From Aselliscus stoliczkanus (taxonomy: Eukaryota > Chordata > Mammalia > Chiroptera > Hipposideridae): a stretch of DNA of 64,000 nucleotides. Of this stretch, positions 19,505 to 31,499 are shown in pieces (positions within the stretch are counted from its first letter, which is position 1; every line of letters begins with the position of its first letter). Below the pieces are notes generated by a model that had not been told where the DNA came from, did not search any database, and was given only the letters and a program-made list of their open reading frames with translations. The translations under genes and the position numbers were made by a program. The stretch covers positions 102,500,852-102,564,851 of the forward strand of contig CM066728.1 of assembly GCA_033961575.1 (NCBI GenBank), read 5' to 3'.

Positions 19505-19992
19505 GTCCTTCAATCTTTTGATCTTGGAACCCCTTTCCACTCATTAAAAAATATTGAGGACGCTGAAGAGTTTCTGTTTTTGTTGGTCGCATCTATCACT
19601 ATATACTGTATCAGAAATTAAGGTTGAGAAAATGTTTAAATGTTTATTTGAAAATAATAAAATCATGACTTGTTAACATTAATAGATTTTTATGAAAAAT
19701 ATATTGCCTTTAAAAAACCTGTAGTAACATGGGTGGATTGAGTTTATGTTTGTAGTTATGTTTCACATCTAGGTTCACAGAAGACACCTGGATTGTCATA
19801 TCTGCTTCTGCATTCCATTTATTGTATGACACATGTCACATAGATACTAGGGACTCCACTGTAACTTAATGGGAGAAGAAGGGTGAAAGGGCAGATAGCA
19901 TCTATTATTATAAAAATAGCTTTGACTTGGCAAACCCTCGAAAGGGTCTCTGGACACCAGGGGTTACTGGATCGCACTTTGGGAACCAGTGC
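19505..19992 (-). mobile_element. hAT-Charlie-type non-autonomous element
   Basis: Left end TTTTGATCTTGGAACCCC, right end GGGGTTACTGGATCGCACTT then TGGGAACCAGTG, the complement of the CAGTGGTTCCCAAAGTGCG-type hAT terminus. The interior aligns by eye with 62,985-63,300 (for example AGAAGACACCTGGATTGTCA against AGAAGACATCTGTATTCTCA), so this is a shorter derivative of the same family. Strand assigned from the hAT end and tentative. Confidence 0.65.
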
Positions 19993-20947
19993 ATTACACT
20001 TAATTGCCCCTCAGTACACAGGGGAAGTGTCCTGGCTGAATATTCAGTGTTCTTAAGAAACAGTGTTTCCTCCAGTAAATCCCAGCCTGGTGTGTAATCA
20101 GACGGGTGCAATGCTGGTGCCACTTTGAGAGTTCTTGACTTTTGCTAAATTACTTTGTGTCTCAGATTCCTCATCTAAAATACGGCTAGTTAGAAATCCC
20201 TTGCAGGCACATTGTAGGAATTCCAAAACATGTGAGACAAGGTGCCTAAGAGGTGCTGACACACAGGATAGGATGGCTGACCAAAGGTAGCTTTGATTCC
20301 AGATTTGCCAACGGTGACCAGGGAGGGATGGAGGGAGGGTGCATGTTCCGCGAAAGGGAATGGAAAAGAGCCAAGAAGGGTGGATCCCCAATCCCTGAGA
20401 ACCAGTTGGGTACTAAAAGCCACATGTGTTTAGAGGTTCATAAATTTGTGGGGTTAAAAGTTATACAGTACCTATACTGTACATAACATTAGACCTCCTT
20501 GGAACCTAGAGGGTCATCTGGTCATCTGGGAATGGAACACGTTAGTGTTTCTAGAGACGAATTTATTCCATTCACACCGGGTCCTAGAAATGGCCTTAGG
20601 TCTATTCAGGCCAGGCTTCGATACCAAATGATTTACAAAACCTCTCGCGTTGTTCAGAGCTCTGGGGACTTTTGTATTGTGGGTAAGGGCTTGTGGGCAA
20701 ATGCTGCTGTGCTGGCATCAAGCTAGGGACCTGCCCGCACAGCCTCAGTCAACTGTCCCAACTCCGTGAGTAAGAAGTGGGCATCTCAGGATCCAAACAC
20801 ATCTGGGCTGGCTTTTACCTTTCAAACAGACTTCCAGGATCCCAGGGTTGGAGAAGTGGCCTCTGACTTCCTTTCTTTGGCAGTTGCCTACAAATTAAAA
20901 TCCAGTTGTTTATTATATTTGGGTGAGGAGAGGGAGTTAGACATGTG

Positions 20948-20949
<2 letters not shown>
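19993..20949. other. Intergenic, no gene recognised
   Basis: Unique-looking sequence. Short open frames lack conserved features. Confidence 0.4.

Positions 20950-20997
<48 letters not shown>
20950..20997. repeat. (GT)n microsatellite
   Basis: About 24 uninterrupted GT units; likely polymorphic. Confidence 0.95.
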
Positions 20998-20998
<1 letters not shown>

Positions 20999-21865
20999 GA
21001 ATGAACCCAACAGCATCAACAAATCTTTTTTCTTTTGTTTTATTCTTTTGTTCATTAATATCTTAATGAACACATAGAAAGTTTGTCTTTAGTTTGTTGA
21101 AAACCCACCTAGCCAGGAATCTAATTTTCTGAATGATAAAGACAAGGTGAGATGATGTATTTTAGAAATGAAATGAATAAAATTCATTACTCATTACATT
21201 CACATAGATGGAAATCGTATACATTCAAAACTCTGTAAACAAAAGCCCCATCTGATTGTTTCATGCTCATAATCGGCAACTTACAGAATTTCACAGAGAA
21301 ATAAACCCTGAAGCTGTTTGAAGATAAAAGTCCTGGCTATGAATTACTGTTGAATCATGTGAAAGGATTACAAATACCTAGAAGTAAACTTCTGAAGAAT
21401 TCAAGACTCCAAAATGACAAGTTTATGACAAAGTTTGTTGTAAACCTGAGATACCACTTCAACTACTGTTTTGGACCACGGTGGGGGGGTGGGGGATTCT
21501 AAATAATTTGCAGCTACAAAGATAAAAATAATTTAAAACTTTTTTCTGCCTCTACCTACATTATTGTGCTGAATTTAAGTTCAGGGGGACATAATTAACA
21601 TTTATTTGGGCGTCTATACATTAGTAGGTACTTTATTTTGCTCGTTCCAACTTAATATATATTTTTAATTGTAGTAGACTTCTTTAAGTTTGCCATTGTC
21701 ATGAATTCAGCATCATGGTTTTAAAATGTCCCCTCCCCAGCCATGCCAAAAAGCAGCAAATGTTGTTTATTTAAATGCAGGGAAGTAGACGAACTTTTTA
21801 TAATAATGATGTTAAGTAGAAATGTCTGCTGCAGCGAGTGGGGAAGACTTGGCTTCTACGCTTTT

Positions 21866-22110
21866 AGTTTTCTTCCTTCCATCCCTCCTTCCTTTCTTCC
21901 TTTGTTATTTTCTGACTTACTTCTCCTTTTCTTTCTTTCTTCCTCCCTCTGTCTCTCCCTCCCTCCCTCCCTCCCTCCCTCCTTCCTTCCTTCCTTCCTT
22001 CCTTCCTTCCTTCCTTCCTTCCTTCCTCTTCTTCTTCCCTCCCTCCCTCCCCTCCCCTTTCCTCCCCTTCCCTCCCTTCCTCCATCCTTTCTCTTCCATT
22101 CCCCCCTCTT
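21866..22110. repeat. Polypyrimidine (CCTT/CCCT)n tract
   Basis: About 245 nt almost purely C and T on the + strand, including a CCCT/CCTT run at 21,950-22,026 followed by (CTT) and (CCCT) blocks. Overlapping Ser/Pro/Leu- and Lys/Glu-rich open frames are artefacts of this composition. Confidence 0.92.
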
Positions 22111-22372
22111 ATTTTACCCATCAAAAGTAGATTTTAATGTTTCTATAGACAGTAAATTACTGCTACTTTGTGGCCTTCATTCTCTGGAATTTCTTTAGGA
22201 ACAACATTTACAATCACAATAGTGAGCTGTAATTGGGTCTTCTCCCAAGATCCCTAGTAACTAGGGTGTGACAGTAAAGACCAGGCTGGTAGATGCCTCT
22301 CTGACCTCCTGACCTTGATACATGAACTCAGCAGCTCAGTACAGACCCTGTATTTGGGAGGTTCGAGGACAG

Positions 22373-22640
22373 TGGTCATTGTAAGTACCAGTAAGTCCTC
22401 AATGTCGTCAGTAGGTTCTTGGAAACAGTGACTTGAAGCAAAACAACATATAACAAAACCGATTTTACCACAGGCTAATTGATACAAATAAAGGTTAAGT
22501 TCCTACAGTATACTTACGGTCATACAAACACCACTGAACTTCTACAGAAAGACCCAACACACTTTAATATTAAACAGTGAAATAAATGTGAGCTAAACAT
22601 ACATTTTTCTAAGATTAATAGAAAGAAGTAAGATTATTTT
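22373..22640. mobile_element. Tigger-type DNA transposon fossil
   Basis: Contains AGTAAGTCCTCAATGTCGTC, ACCACAGGCTAATTGATAC and GTTAAGTTCCTACAG, the same string order as the MITE at 53,457, then extends further (AATAAATGTGAGCTAAACAT). Matches my recall of a TcMar-Tigger fossil whose ends read CAGTAGGTCCTCA. Confidence 0.6.
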
Positions 22641-22789
22641 CCAACGCGCTGGCTGCACTTCAGGTCCTCTACCCTTAATCCACTCAGCACTGCCAGGGTG
22701 GTGGTGGCCCCCATCATGTCATTTAATTCACCATCCTGCCTCCCTTTAAACCAGGGGTCCTGATGATTGAGAGCAGACCCCCATAATGT

Positions 22790-23460
22790 CAGCTAATTAC
22801 CTGCTGTATCTATTGCCACTACTGAATATCCAACCTGCCAGCAACAGAAGCCAACGCTGAGGCCCCAAGACAGCATCTTCTTCTAAGGAGACCAACAACT
22901 TACTTGTTAGCAGCTTGACTACATGGGATCCCTTTCAGTCTGGAAGTGGCCATACTGTATCTTGACCGGAATTGGTAATACTCACTAATTGGCTTTGCCC
23001 ACAAGGACACAGCCCCTCTGACATCCATGAGCTTATAGATTATTGGATAAACTGACATGGGATCCTACATGACGTAACCCTGGACCAAGGCTCCCGCTGT
23101 ATCCCACCCTCACCATCCCACACCCAGGAGCCGTAGCCCACAGCTCAGGTGACAGCCTGGAGGTGATGAGGGGGAGGTGACATTCACCAATGCCTGACAT
23201 ACAGTGCTGTGCTCCCAGTAGGCAAAGCTGATGGGTCCATCAACCAAGAGTTGGAAGTCAGTCTGGCCTCACCATCACTCCCAGTGCTCTGCCTCGGGGG
23301 TTTGTGCTTTCTTGTCACTGCACAGTGAGTCTCTTGGGCCGGTCCCGGGAGAGAGAACCCTTGTCTCAGGGTATACAGCAAGTAGTTCATCAAATTTTAA
23401 GCTTCAGCTGCTGCTAGCTGCTGCCGACTCAGGTGATGTCCTGTTGTTGTGGGTACTCCC
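22790..23460 (+). pseudogene. ERV-L pol (integrase region) fossil
   Basis: Degenerate sense-strand remnant of an ERV-L class endogenous retrovirus. Three short tracts match the integrase order: the Cys-Gln-rich zinc-finger end near 22,845, the GDQ...LDYMG start of the core near 22,893, and the LTIT/PSALPRGFVLS-like segment beyond the core near 23,270. In-frame stops and frameshifts are frequent; no env and no intact LTR adjoins. The region to about 23,800 may belong to the same provirus. It is an inactive relic; strand + in the same direction as ZNF622. Confidence 0.6.
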
Positions 23461-23581
23461 TTGCCAAATGTTGATGGTAAATGAGCAAGTAGCGATGACT
23501 TGGATTTGGCCATGTATCCCCACAGCCATGTCCTCATGGAGGCCTAGGGCTCAGAGCACTCGGGGATGAGAGTCTGAGTCA

Positions 23582-23593
23582 CCCCCCCCCCCC
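23582..23593. repeat. Poly-C run (12)
   Basis: Twelve consecutive C; length likely variable or error-prone in assembly. Confidence 0.9.
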
Positions 23594-23799
23594 AGGTGAG
23601 CAACATAGACTCGTGGAAGTGCTCTCCGAGGGTGTGCGGACCCTAGAAAGGACAGAAGAAGAGGGCGATAATGACGCCACCTGTAGTGGCAGGGGCTGTA
23701 GTTTATCTGCCAAATGTTTCCCCAGAAAAAGAGATCATTCAGAATCATATGGAGCTATTATCAGATGGGTGGAATTCCTCTACTAAGGTATTAGACCTG

Positions 23800-25189
23800 G
23801 GAGGCTCAAGGGCTGCACCGTAACAGAAGGGAAGTTTTACTTCCTAGACCTGCCCATCAGGACCAAAGCACCCATTTCCCAAGAAGTCAGAATGAGTTGG
23901 CTCTGACTCATACACACGGGACTCTGCATACACACAGGACTCACATCAGTCCCATTCAGGAATGGCCCAAGGTTACAGCCTTTTCCGGTGGCATGTAGAG
24001 ATGGGTTTATGTGAGGCTAGGAAGGCCCGGCACCCTTGCCTCCCTGAGGAAAACCCTGATGAGCCATTTCTGCTGGGATCTCCCTGTGGTATTGGCTAAG
24101 ACCTCTTTGCAACTGCATCACGGCTCACTTTCTCCCTGTGCCCAACCACTTCCCTCACCTTCACAGGTGTGTTTCTAGGCGCGCTCCCCTGTGCAGGCCC
24201 CGTGTGTCCACCTCAGAACCTGCTTCCCAGGAACCTGACCTGGGAGTGTGCTCTGGTTTAAGCATCTTATAAACGCCTTTATTTTCCCAGTTGTAATTCA
24301 GGGGTCTAAAACAAACCAAAGACTAAGAAGAAGTCATTTCCCCCTCACAAATTGAAAATTAAAATGTTCAGTCGTTTCATTCAGCAGAAAACATTTTGCT
24401 GAACAAAAAGGGCTTTGTTTGTACGGGAAGGCATCCAGATACCATCTTTCCTTCAATGAGCTTTCGGTGTTTCAATTATTTAGTTGTTAATCAAGTTCTA
24501 ATCCATTGTTTAGATAGATGTTTCAGAAGTATTTTGAAAATGTAGTATGTCTTTAAAATTAGATCCCCAGCTGTCATTATACAGAATGTGTGTGGCATGT
24601 GGTGAATGGACTTATTTTTAACCCCTGAATGCTGTTGGCTTGCTTCGCTGTATCCCTCGAAAAGCAGGACTATTATCAGTGTTTTTTTCCTTCCACCACT
24701 TACAATTTTGTTTCACTTTGTGATCTACAGCATCAGATTTTTTGGGGAAAAAAAAAATCACCTTAACCTCTTTAAAGATTACAGACAATTGATCTGCAGC
24801 ATTTATGTTCTCTGTCTCCAAATCATTTCTTTGCAGCAGGAAAGACATGTTCACTGAGAGTATCACAGATCTTTTAATTCACTGAATTTCTTTCTTAAAT
24901 TCATAATTGTGATACTCCTTCTATTGAAATTAGTGATAATATTAGTTATCAAAAGAACATAGAAGATGATTTATCATTTTTTAAATCATTAATTTCAAAA
25001 CTAGTCAGATAATATTTGGATTATTCCATTTCAAATATAGATAAGAAATCAGCAAAAAGCATATGATGCAGGTTTTTCTGAAAGTTTTTTTTCCCCCAGA
25101 TTATTCCATGCTTTTCCAGTCCTTGTATATGGGATTTCATTTTTATATATTTTATGTCCTCTTAAACATCAATTTTTCTTAATGTTAAA
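23800..25189. other. Intergenic, no gene recognised
   Basis: Unique-looking; GC-moderate until 24,250 and AT-rich after. Nothing identified. Confidence 0.4.
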
Positions 25190-25960
25190 GCTTTTTTGTT
25201 ATGGAATTTTCCAAATACACACAAAGATAGTATAATATTATATAATGAACCGTCACATAGCCATCCCTCAGCTTCAGCAATTATCAAAAGTTTACCAATC
25301 TTACTTCATTTACACATCTGTCGCCTGTCCCCACCAAACACACACACACACACACTTATTTTCCTGGAATATTTGAAGAAATACCAGACATTGTGTCATT
25401 TTCCTCATAAAGTATATTATGTTTTTCGACTTTTAAGAAAAATAACCACCGAGTATTATCATACCCAACAAATAATATCTTAAATACTCTAATACCTGGT
25501 GCATACTCACATATCCCCAATTGTCTCAAAGTTGCCCTTTTACAATTGGTTATTCAAATACTAAGAACCAATGAGGACCACAAGCTGCATGGTTATATCT
25601 CTTAAATATTTAATCTACATAGTGCCTCCTTCTCGAGCCATTGAATTTGTTGGGGAAAATGGGATTATTTATCCTTTATGTCCCATCTTCTAGAATTGCA
25701 CCACTGTTTTTCTCTGATGTTTTTATCTTGTTCCTGTGTTCTCTGTATTTCCTATAAACTAGTAGTTAGATCTGAGACTTTATTTGATTAAAGTTCAAAT
25801 GCTTTTCACCTCATATTTCTTACGCCTGTGAACTTCCCGTGGAATCACATCGAGAGCTCATGCTGTCTGGTTGGCTCACTTTCAGTAATGTCAGTCATCA
25901 GTCCAGGTGATGTCAAGATGCTCCGTCCTCTGAGTTTCTCATGAAATTTCACCCGGGGCT
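25190..25960 (-). mobile_element. Ancient L1M-type 3-prime UTR fragment, antisense
   Basis: Recognised from ATTATATAATGAACCGTCACAT-like, CCCAATTGTCTCAAAGTTGC and TATTTCCTATAAACTAGTAG, in the order found in old L1 3-prime UTRs. Contains a short (AC)n near 25,338. Strongly diverged. Confidence 0.5.
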
Positions 25961-26261
25961 GTAGTATTCACTGACAACCATTGCCTAGATCCGGTGTTTT
26001 ATTGAGGATTGAGCTAGCAATTTCCTTCTTGTCATTCCTGCGGCATTAGTTAGCCATTCTTCTCTATAAAGAAGAATTATCCTCATCAATTATTTAGCTG
26101 CCCTGAAATACAATTTGTATAGAAAAGGCAGGACAAATTCTTGATTCTTTCTATATATTTATCACTTTTCAGAGAAATAGTTGGTACCCTAACAACCTTC
26201 AATGGCAACTAGTAAGTTTTTAGAAAGTCTCATTATGAACTCATGAATTTCTGTATATTAA

Positions 26262-26545
26262 TATTTTCTTTTTTTTTATTAGTTTCAGGTGTACAAAACA
26301 ATGCAGTAGTTATCCTTTTCACCCCTCACAAAGTGATACCCCATCCCCATCCACCACCCCCCACCCCCAATATCATACATATCTATTAAAATTCCATTGA
26401 CTCCACTCCCCACCCTATATTCCACATCCTGTATATGTATGTATATATATACATATATATATACATATATATATTTATTTATTTAATTATAATTAACATA
26501 CAATATTATTCAACTTCAGCTTCAGGTGTTGAATGTGATTATTCC
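26262..26545 (-). mobile_element. L1 3-prime end fragment, antisense
   Basis: T-run, then TTAGTTTCAGGTGTACAAAA, ACCCCTCACAAAGTGATA and an AT microsatellite (26,432-26,474) at the same place as in the copies at 53.6 and 59.6 kb. Confidence 0.8.
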
Positions 26546-28397
26546 TTTGGATAGTCCTACTGTGCCATTGGACTGATGGGGTCTCTTTCAAGTTGGCTGT
26601 CTTTTTGTTTGACCTATCTATTTAGTCTTTAATAGTTCCTTGCTTTTCTGCATTTCAAGATGTCCCAAGCTTATCTTCGACATTTCAGATTCCATGTGGA
26701 TTCCCAAAAGGTGATTTACTGGGTCAGAAGGAATAACTTTTTAAGGTAGTTGGACGTAATGGGGAGATGATGAGTTTTGGAGGTGGGTAGCCCAGGTTTA
26801 GAATCCCACCTCTATTGCTTACTAGCCTGTTCTAACCTTAGAAAAGGCTTTATCTCAGGAGAAAACCATTATAAGGATAATAAGAGTCCCTACAAATATA
26901 AAGAGTTATAATCACATAGGAAATTATTTTACTATGGTGTTAAGTGGAAAAACAGGATTCATAATTACATAAAAAATGCATCGAGAAACTCTTATGATCA
27001 AATATGCTAACATATTAGCAGTTGTATCTTTTGATGGTGGAACTAACATGTCACATTTCTCGTGTTTATACTTCATACTTTTCCACATAACCTAGAATGG
27101 CAAGAAATACCATAACTCTATTAAAAGAAAAATAAGCTTCTCCCACAAATCTTACAGTGTTGATTAAAATTCATTTGGGACATGATTCATCACATACTCT
27201 TTTTGTATCTTTCATGGTCAACTTAATCCTCTTGTCTTGTAGCCGAACTGAATGCAAACTATATAATAAAGGCAAATATTGATGTAACTATACTCCAGCA
27301 CCTGCTTCCTGTCTCTATGCCATGCTGTATTGATTTCAACAGACCAGGTCAAAGCTGAGTGTTTCCTGCTTTCAAGGATGACCTCTGAAGACCTCACACT
27401 ATTCTGCCTCCCTGCTCTCAGGGGGAGAACCTCTACATTCTGGGTTGACAGCTGAAGGCAGAGCAGTAAAAACAGGAAGTAAAAGAAACTCTCCATTTGA
27501 CATGCTTATAAATCAGTTTTCCCAGGGGACAGGATTGTTGGCATTGGCGCCCACTGAAAATTGTGTGATTGGTCAGTAAAGTAAACCAATTGGTTCTTTA
27601 TTCCCATAAGGATTCAGATGACTTGTCAAAGATGAATGAATCTTGTAATCCTTTAAACTACAGCAAATGATAACAAAACTTTTGTGAAGGCTGTCTGCAG
27701 AGCTTTCTAATCTGGGATTTCATTTTGATTTTCAGGAATCATATTTTGATCCTGAAGTTGAGGGTCATAATTTCCTCTTTTAAAATGAGCAATGAAATTC
27801 TACAGGGAGGGTGACAATCACAGATAACATTTTTCCTTGTATTTTATTCTATTTAAATATATCTTATTTCAAAAGAGGATTCTTGATTTTAACTTTAAAG
27901 CAGTGTAGGCTGAGTCCCACATTATGGAAACTTCATTACTGTGGCCTGCTCAAGGCACTGTGAACAATCATTGCCTTTGACAGGTCTTCAGGTCGCTGTG
28001 TAAGCAAAAACATGTAAGATAAAGTGTCCTGGTAATTGGAAACAACTGGTAAGGGTGGTTTTTTTCTCTTTCCTTTTCTTTCCCTTCCTACTCTTCCTCT
28101 ACAGTGAGTTAGTTAGCATGCTGACCTGTAGATGAGCCAAACCCAGCATTAAGCATCAAAATAACTGTCATTGAAAGTGCTGCTTCATCTTTTGTGGTCA
28201 CTCATTCCTGGTGCAGATTCTCTGTTGGACATTAGAAACACATGGATGATGGAGACGTAATACCTGCTCACAAGGACCTTACAGCCTAGCTAGCTGGACT
28301 GGACATACACATGTGATAAATAAGAGATTAGCAGAAGCTACCCCAAGAGTGCTGTGTGCTATGTGATCTGTGATGACAGGAGCTGTCCCTATGACAG
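26546..28397. other. Intergenic, no gene recognised
   Basis: AT-rich unique-looking sequence. The stretch 28,205-28,395 resembles an old dispersed repeat (CACAAGGACCTTACAGCCTA) that I cannot name. Confidence 0.4.
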
Positions 28398-28463
28398 TGT
28401 ATTAGTCAGGGTTCCCCAGAGAAACATGACCAATGCATCTCTCTCTCAATATCTCTCTCTCTA

Positions 28464-28514
<51 letters not shown>

Positions 28515-28715
28515 ATCTCTATCTCATTTATTTTAAGGAATTGGCTCATGCAGTAGTGGGAGGCTGAGCTGTGCAGGGCTGGACACCCAGGGAAGAGTTG
28601 GTATTGCAGCCTTGAGTCTGAAGGCTGTCCTAAGCCAGAATTCCCTCTTCCTTGAGAGGCTCTCAATCTTTTTCTCTTAAGGCCTTCAATAGCTTGAAGG
28701 AGGCCCACCTAATTC
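28398..28715 (-). mobile_element. ERVL-type LTR (MLT2-like), antisense, with (CT)n expansion
   Basis: Starts TGTATTAGTCAGGGTTCCCC and includes ATTTTAAGGAATTGGCTCAT and TCTTTTTCTCTTAAGGCCTT, diagnostic of this LTR in reverse. A CT microsatellite (about 28,436-28,512) replaces the simple-repeat zone of the LTR. The right side degrades after AGGCCCACC. Confidence 0.75.
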
Positions 28716-29496
28716 GTTCCTACGGCACCAATTCAATATTTAAAAGGGGATTTCTACAGAGAAAATAAAAATTCCTCTCACGCCAGACCTGAAGTCACCG
28801 TAAGTCCTTAGCCAGAGGCAGTGACCAGCAGGCTGTTGATTTCCTCATAAAGATATTCTGTGAATATATGAGCAAATGAGGATAGATACTTTTTAAAAAA
28901 TATACCAATCACACCTGTCTTTTTCTCAGTTAACAAAATATCTTAGAGACTGTTCCACTTGAATTTAGTTAAAGTTGCCTTTATTTTTTATAGCTACATA
29001 TTAATTCCATTGTATAAATATGCCATAATTTATTTAGACAGTTCCCCATTCACATATTTCCATTCCCATGTTAGTACAGACAACATGGCCATAAATATCC
29101 TTGTGCACACATGTCCGCCCCCCTTCTTCAGGACCTATCCCTAGAAGTAGAATTGTTAGGTCAACGGATATGTGCATTTGAAATTTTGACATATTAGCAA
29201 ATTGTCCTCCGTAGAGGCCCTGCTGGTTATCATCCCTCCAAGTTGACAATCCTCAACTGCAACTCACAGACGCACAAACGTGACGTCACTGGTGTTATTT
29301 TCCAGTGTGGTAATGGATTTGGACTGGTCCATGCTCTTCCTTTTCCTCACATTCCTGGTGACCAATCATCAATATTTCATTTGCGAGTCGGGTGCCTGGG
29401 TATAAACTGAGGAAAGGGAACCAAGTGAAGGGAACTCGCCCATGTGGATGTCCACCCCAGAGCTTCACCTGATTGCCACTGGGCTTTGATCGAGTA
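28716..29496. other. Intergenic, L1-like scraps, one CRE palindrome
   Basis: 28,925-29,210 resembles a short antisense L1 3-prime stretch (CATTGTATAAATATGCCATA, GAATTGTTAGGTCAACGGAT). A full TGACGTCA lies at 29,281-29,288. No gene. Confidence 0.45.
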
Positions 29497-29640
29497 CGGA
29501 CATACCTTGGAGATATCATGGGTTCTGTTCCAGGCCACCGCAATAAAGCGAGTCATAATCTTTTTGCTGGTGGAGGGCCTTGCCTTCAATTTGTAAAAAA
29601 TGCAGCATCTATTGAAGTGCAGGAAAACGAGTTTCTCATC
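29497..29640. mobile_element. Internally deleted Tigger1-like element
   Basis: Left end CGGACATACCTTGGAGATAT preceded by TA, then CCACCGCAATAAAGCGAGT and TCTTTTTGCTGGTGGAGG, joined directly to the right-end string TTCAATTTGTAAAAAATGCA. In full-length Tigger1 these segments are, from memory, more than 2 kb apart. Right terminus is degraded after AGGAAAACGAG. Confidence 0.75.
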
Positions 29641-31000
29641 CTGGTGACTTGTCCAGTGTCACACAGCTCATAGGTTTCAGGAGTAGACTTGAACTCTTGT
29701 TCAAGTTCTTGTTCATTCTTATGACCCTCAGGGTCATGGATTCGCGACCATGCCTAAAGAGCTAATTCGTGCGCCATTTAGACCTACCTAGTTCATGTTC
29801 ATCTTGTAAGAGCTCGTTGCTGGGTGCCATTTACGAGCTGGTTCATGTGCATGGTAAGGACAGTGGCTGGCACAGAGTAGGCGCTCAGTGAACATCAGTT
29901 ATTATCACACTTCTCGTTCCTTAGGGAGTGGGTGTGGGAAGGGTGGGACCTGCAGGGCGCTAAGAGGAGTCTGCACGTTGCTGGGCTGGGGCTGAAGCAC
30001 CCGAGTCGGCTAGGGTGACCTCCCTTGTCCCTCCAGCTCTGTGATTCACACCTCTCCAGCGTGGGAGCAGCATTTGAGTCATGGAAACAGAGGAGCATTT
30101 TTCTTAATTGAGCAGCAGCTAATGGGAGCTGTATTTCTTTGAATCTGCCCATTGGATGAGAACAAACATGAATTACCGCTGGGCTGGAAAGGGCAGATAC
30201 AATTTACAGAACGAGAGGGCATCTCCCCCTGTCAGTGATAAAACAGTGTGCAGAGGACGGGCGTGCGTTTCCCACAGCGGAAGTCCATCACCGGCTGAGG
30301 TTGTTCTGTACAGACAGAAGGCCCCATAAACCTGCATCCATGTGTGAAGCAATTAAAGGTGACGCTGGCCCCTTAGCAATGCTCCAGCTGTCCCCGTATT
30401 GGGTCTTTCAAGGCTCAGGAACTTGTGGGATGACAGAGGAATAATAATACCTTGATTTTCTTTGGGGGCACAAAGAAGGATGCAGCAGGAGCTGGTCTTT
30501 CCTAATTGAAGCAAGACTCCAAAGGCTTTGTCACCTGGGTCCCCAGGGAGGAGTAAGATTGGCTCTGCTCTCATGGCACCTTCTGCCGGTTCCCTCTGCC
30601 GAAACAGCCTCTATGGTCTGCTGATAGTGGGAGTTAAGCACATTTGACATCCTTGGTGAGAAACCTACATGTCCGGGGACGCAAAAGTGGTCCAGGTTCT
30701 TCTTTTGAATAGTAAATGCAACCTTCCACTCCCATTTTACATCTCCCATTCCACCAAAAGCCCACTTGCTTACACTAGTTTGGGAGCCCAGAGAGCACAT
30801 CTAAGTCTTTTGGGCACAGTGAGGTTGGTGGTTATTCCGGATATGTTTCCGAGATGGTACAGGTAGCTCAGTTTATAATAACAGCTTAAGCCTCCCCATT
30901 TGATGCCGGTAATTTGAGTCATCGAGGACCCTGGCATGAGTCCATGAAGGACAAGGTTGGGTAAGGCCTAGGCACTGATAACGTGAATTTGTATACTGGG
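29641..31000. other. Intergenic, no gene recognised
   Basis: A MIR/L2-like scrap lies at 29,645-29,900 (ACTTGTCCAGTGTCACACAG; CTGGCACAGAGTAGGCGCTC). The rest is unique-looking, including GC-richer 29,930-30,550. Confidence 0.4.
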
Positions 31001-31009
31001 ATTCACAAA

Positions 31010-31377
31010 TGGAGGCTGGCCCAGGACACCAATCTAAACCTACGGCAGCCTGTACTTACAGGAAACACCTGCCAAGAAAACCTAACATGCCATTCTCAGC
31101 CCTCTACCTCAGCCCTAGCTGGCTCACCTCACCCTAGAAAACAGGACCAGCTAGCCTTCTAAGGAAATCCACGATCTCCCAGCCAATCCTGCTGTTTCTG
31201 AGTGGCCTCTTCTAATGCTTGTTCCTTAAAACTCCCTGTTGCCCAAAGCCTCTCAGGAAGAGTCCACGACTTGTGAAACACTGTGCCCCTCCCCACATCC
31301 ATCCATCCATTGATTATTTTCCCTTCAATAAAAACATCAAACTCATTACTAAGTTATTTTAGTTTTGTCATCTGGCA
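31010..31377 (+). mobile_element. LTR-like sequence, unclassified
   Basis: Architecture suggests an ERV LTR: AATCCTGCTGTTTCTGAG, CCTTAAAACTCCCTGTTGCC, then AATAAAAAC at 31,328-31,336 and a CA-rich end. No internal retroviral sequence adjoins. Boundaries guessed. Confidence 0.35.
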
Positions 31378-31499
31378 GTTTGGAGGAAGAGTAAAGGAGA
31401 GTACTATGTGGGGTGTCTCTTTCTCCTCTGTTTGACCATTCCCTTCAAGAGCTGGGAGTCTGAGTGAGGCTGGCAGACACCAACACCCACATCTTCAGA

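Noticed and set aside
21743..22198. Pro/Leu/Ser-rich and Lys/Glu-rich open frames
   Set aside because: Translation of the CCTT/CCCT microsatellite.
28406..28708. Arg/Glu repeat protein frame on the minus strand
   Set aside because: Produced by the (CT)n run inside an LTR.
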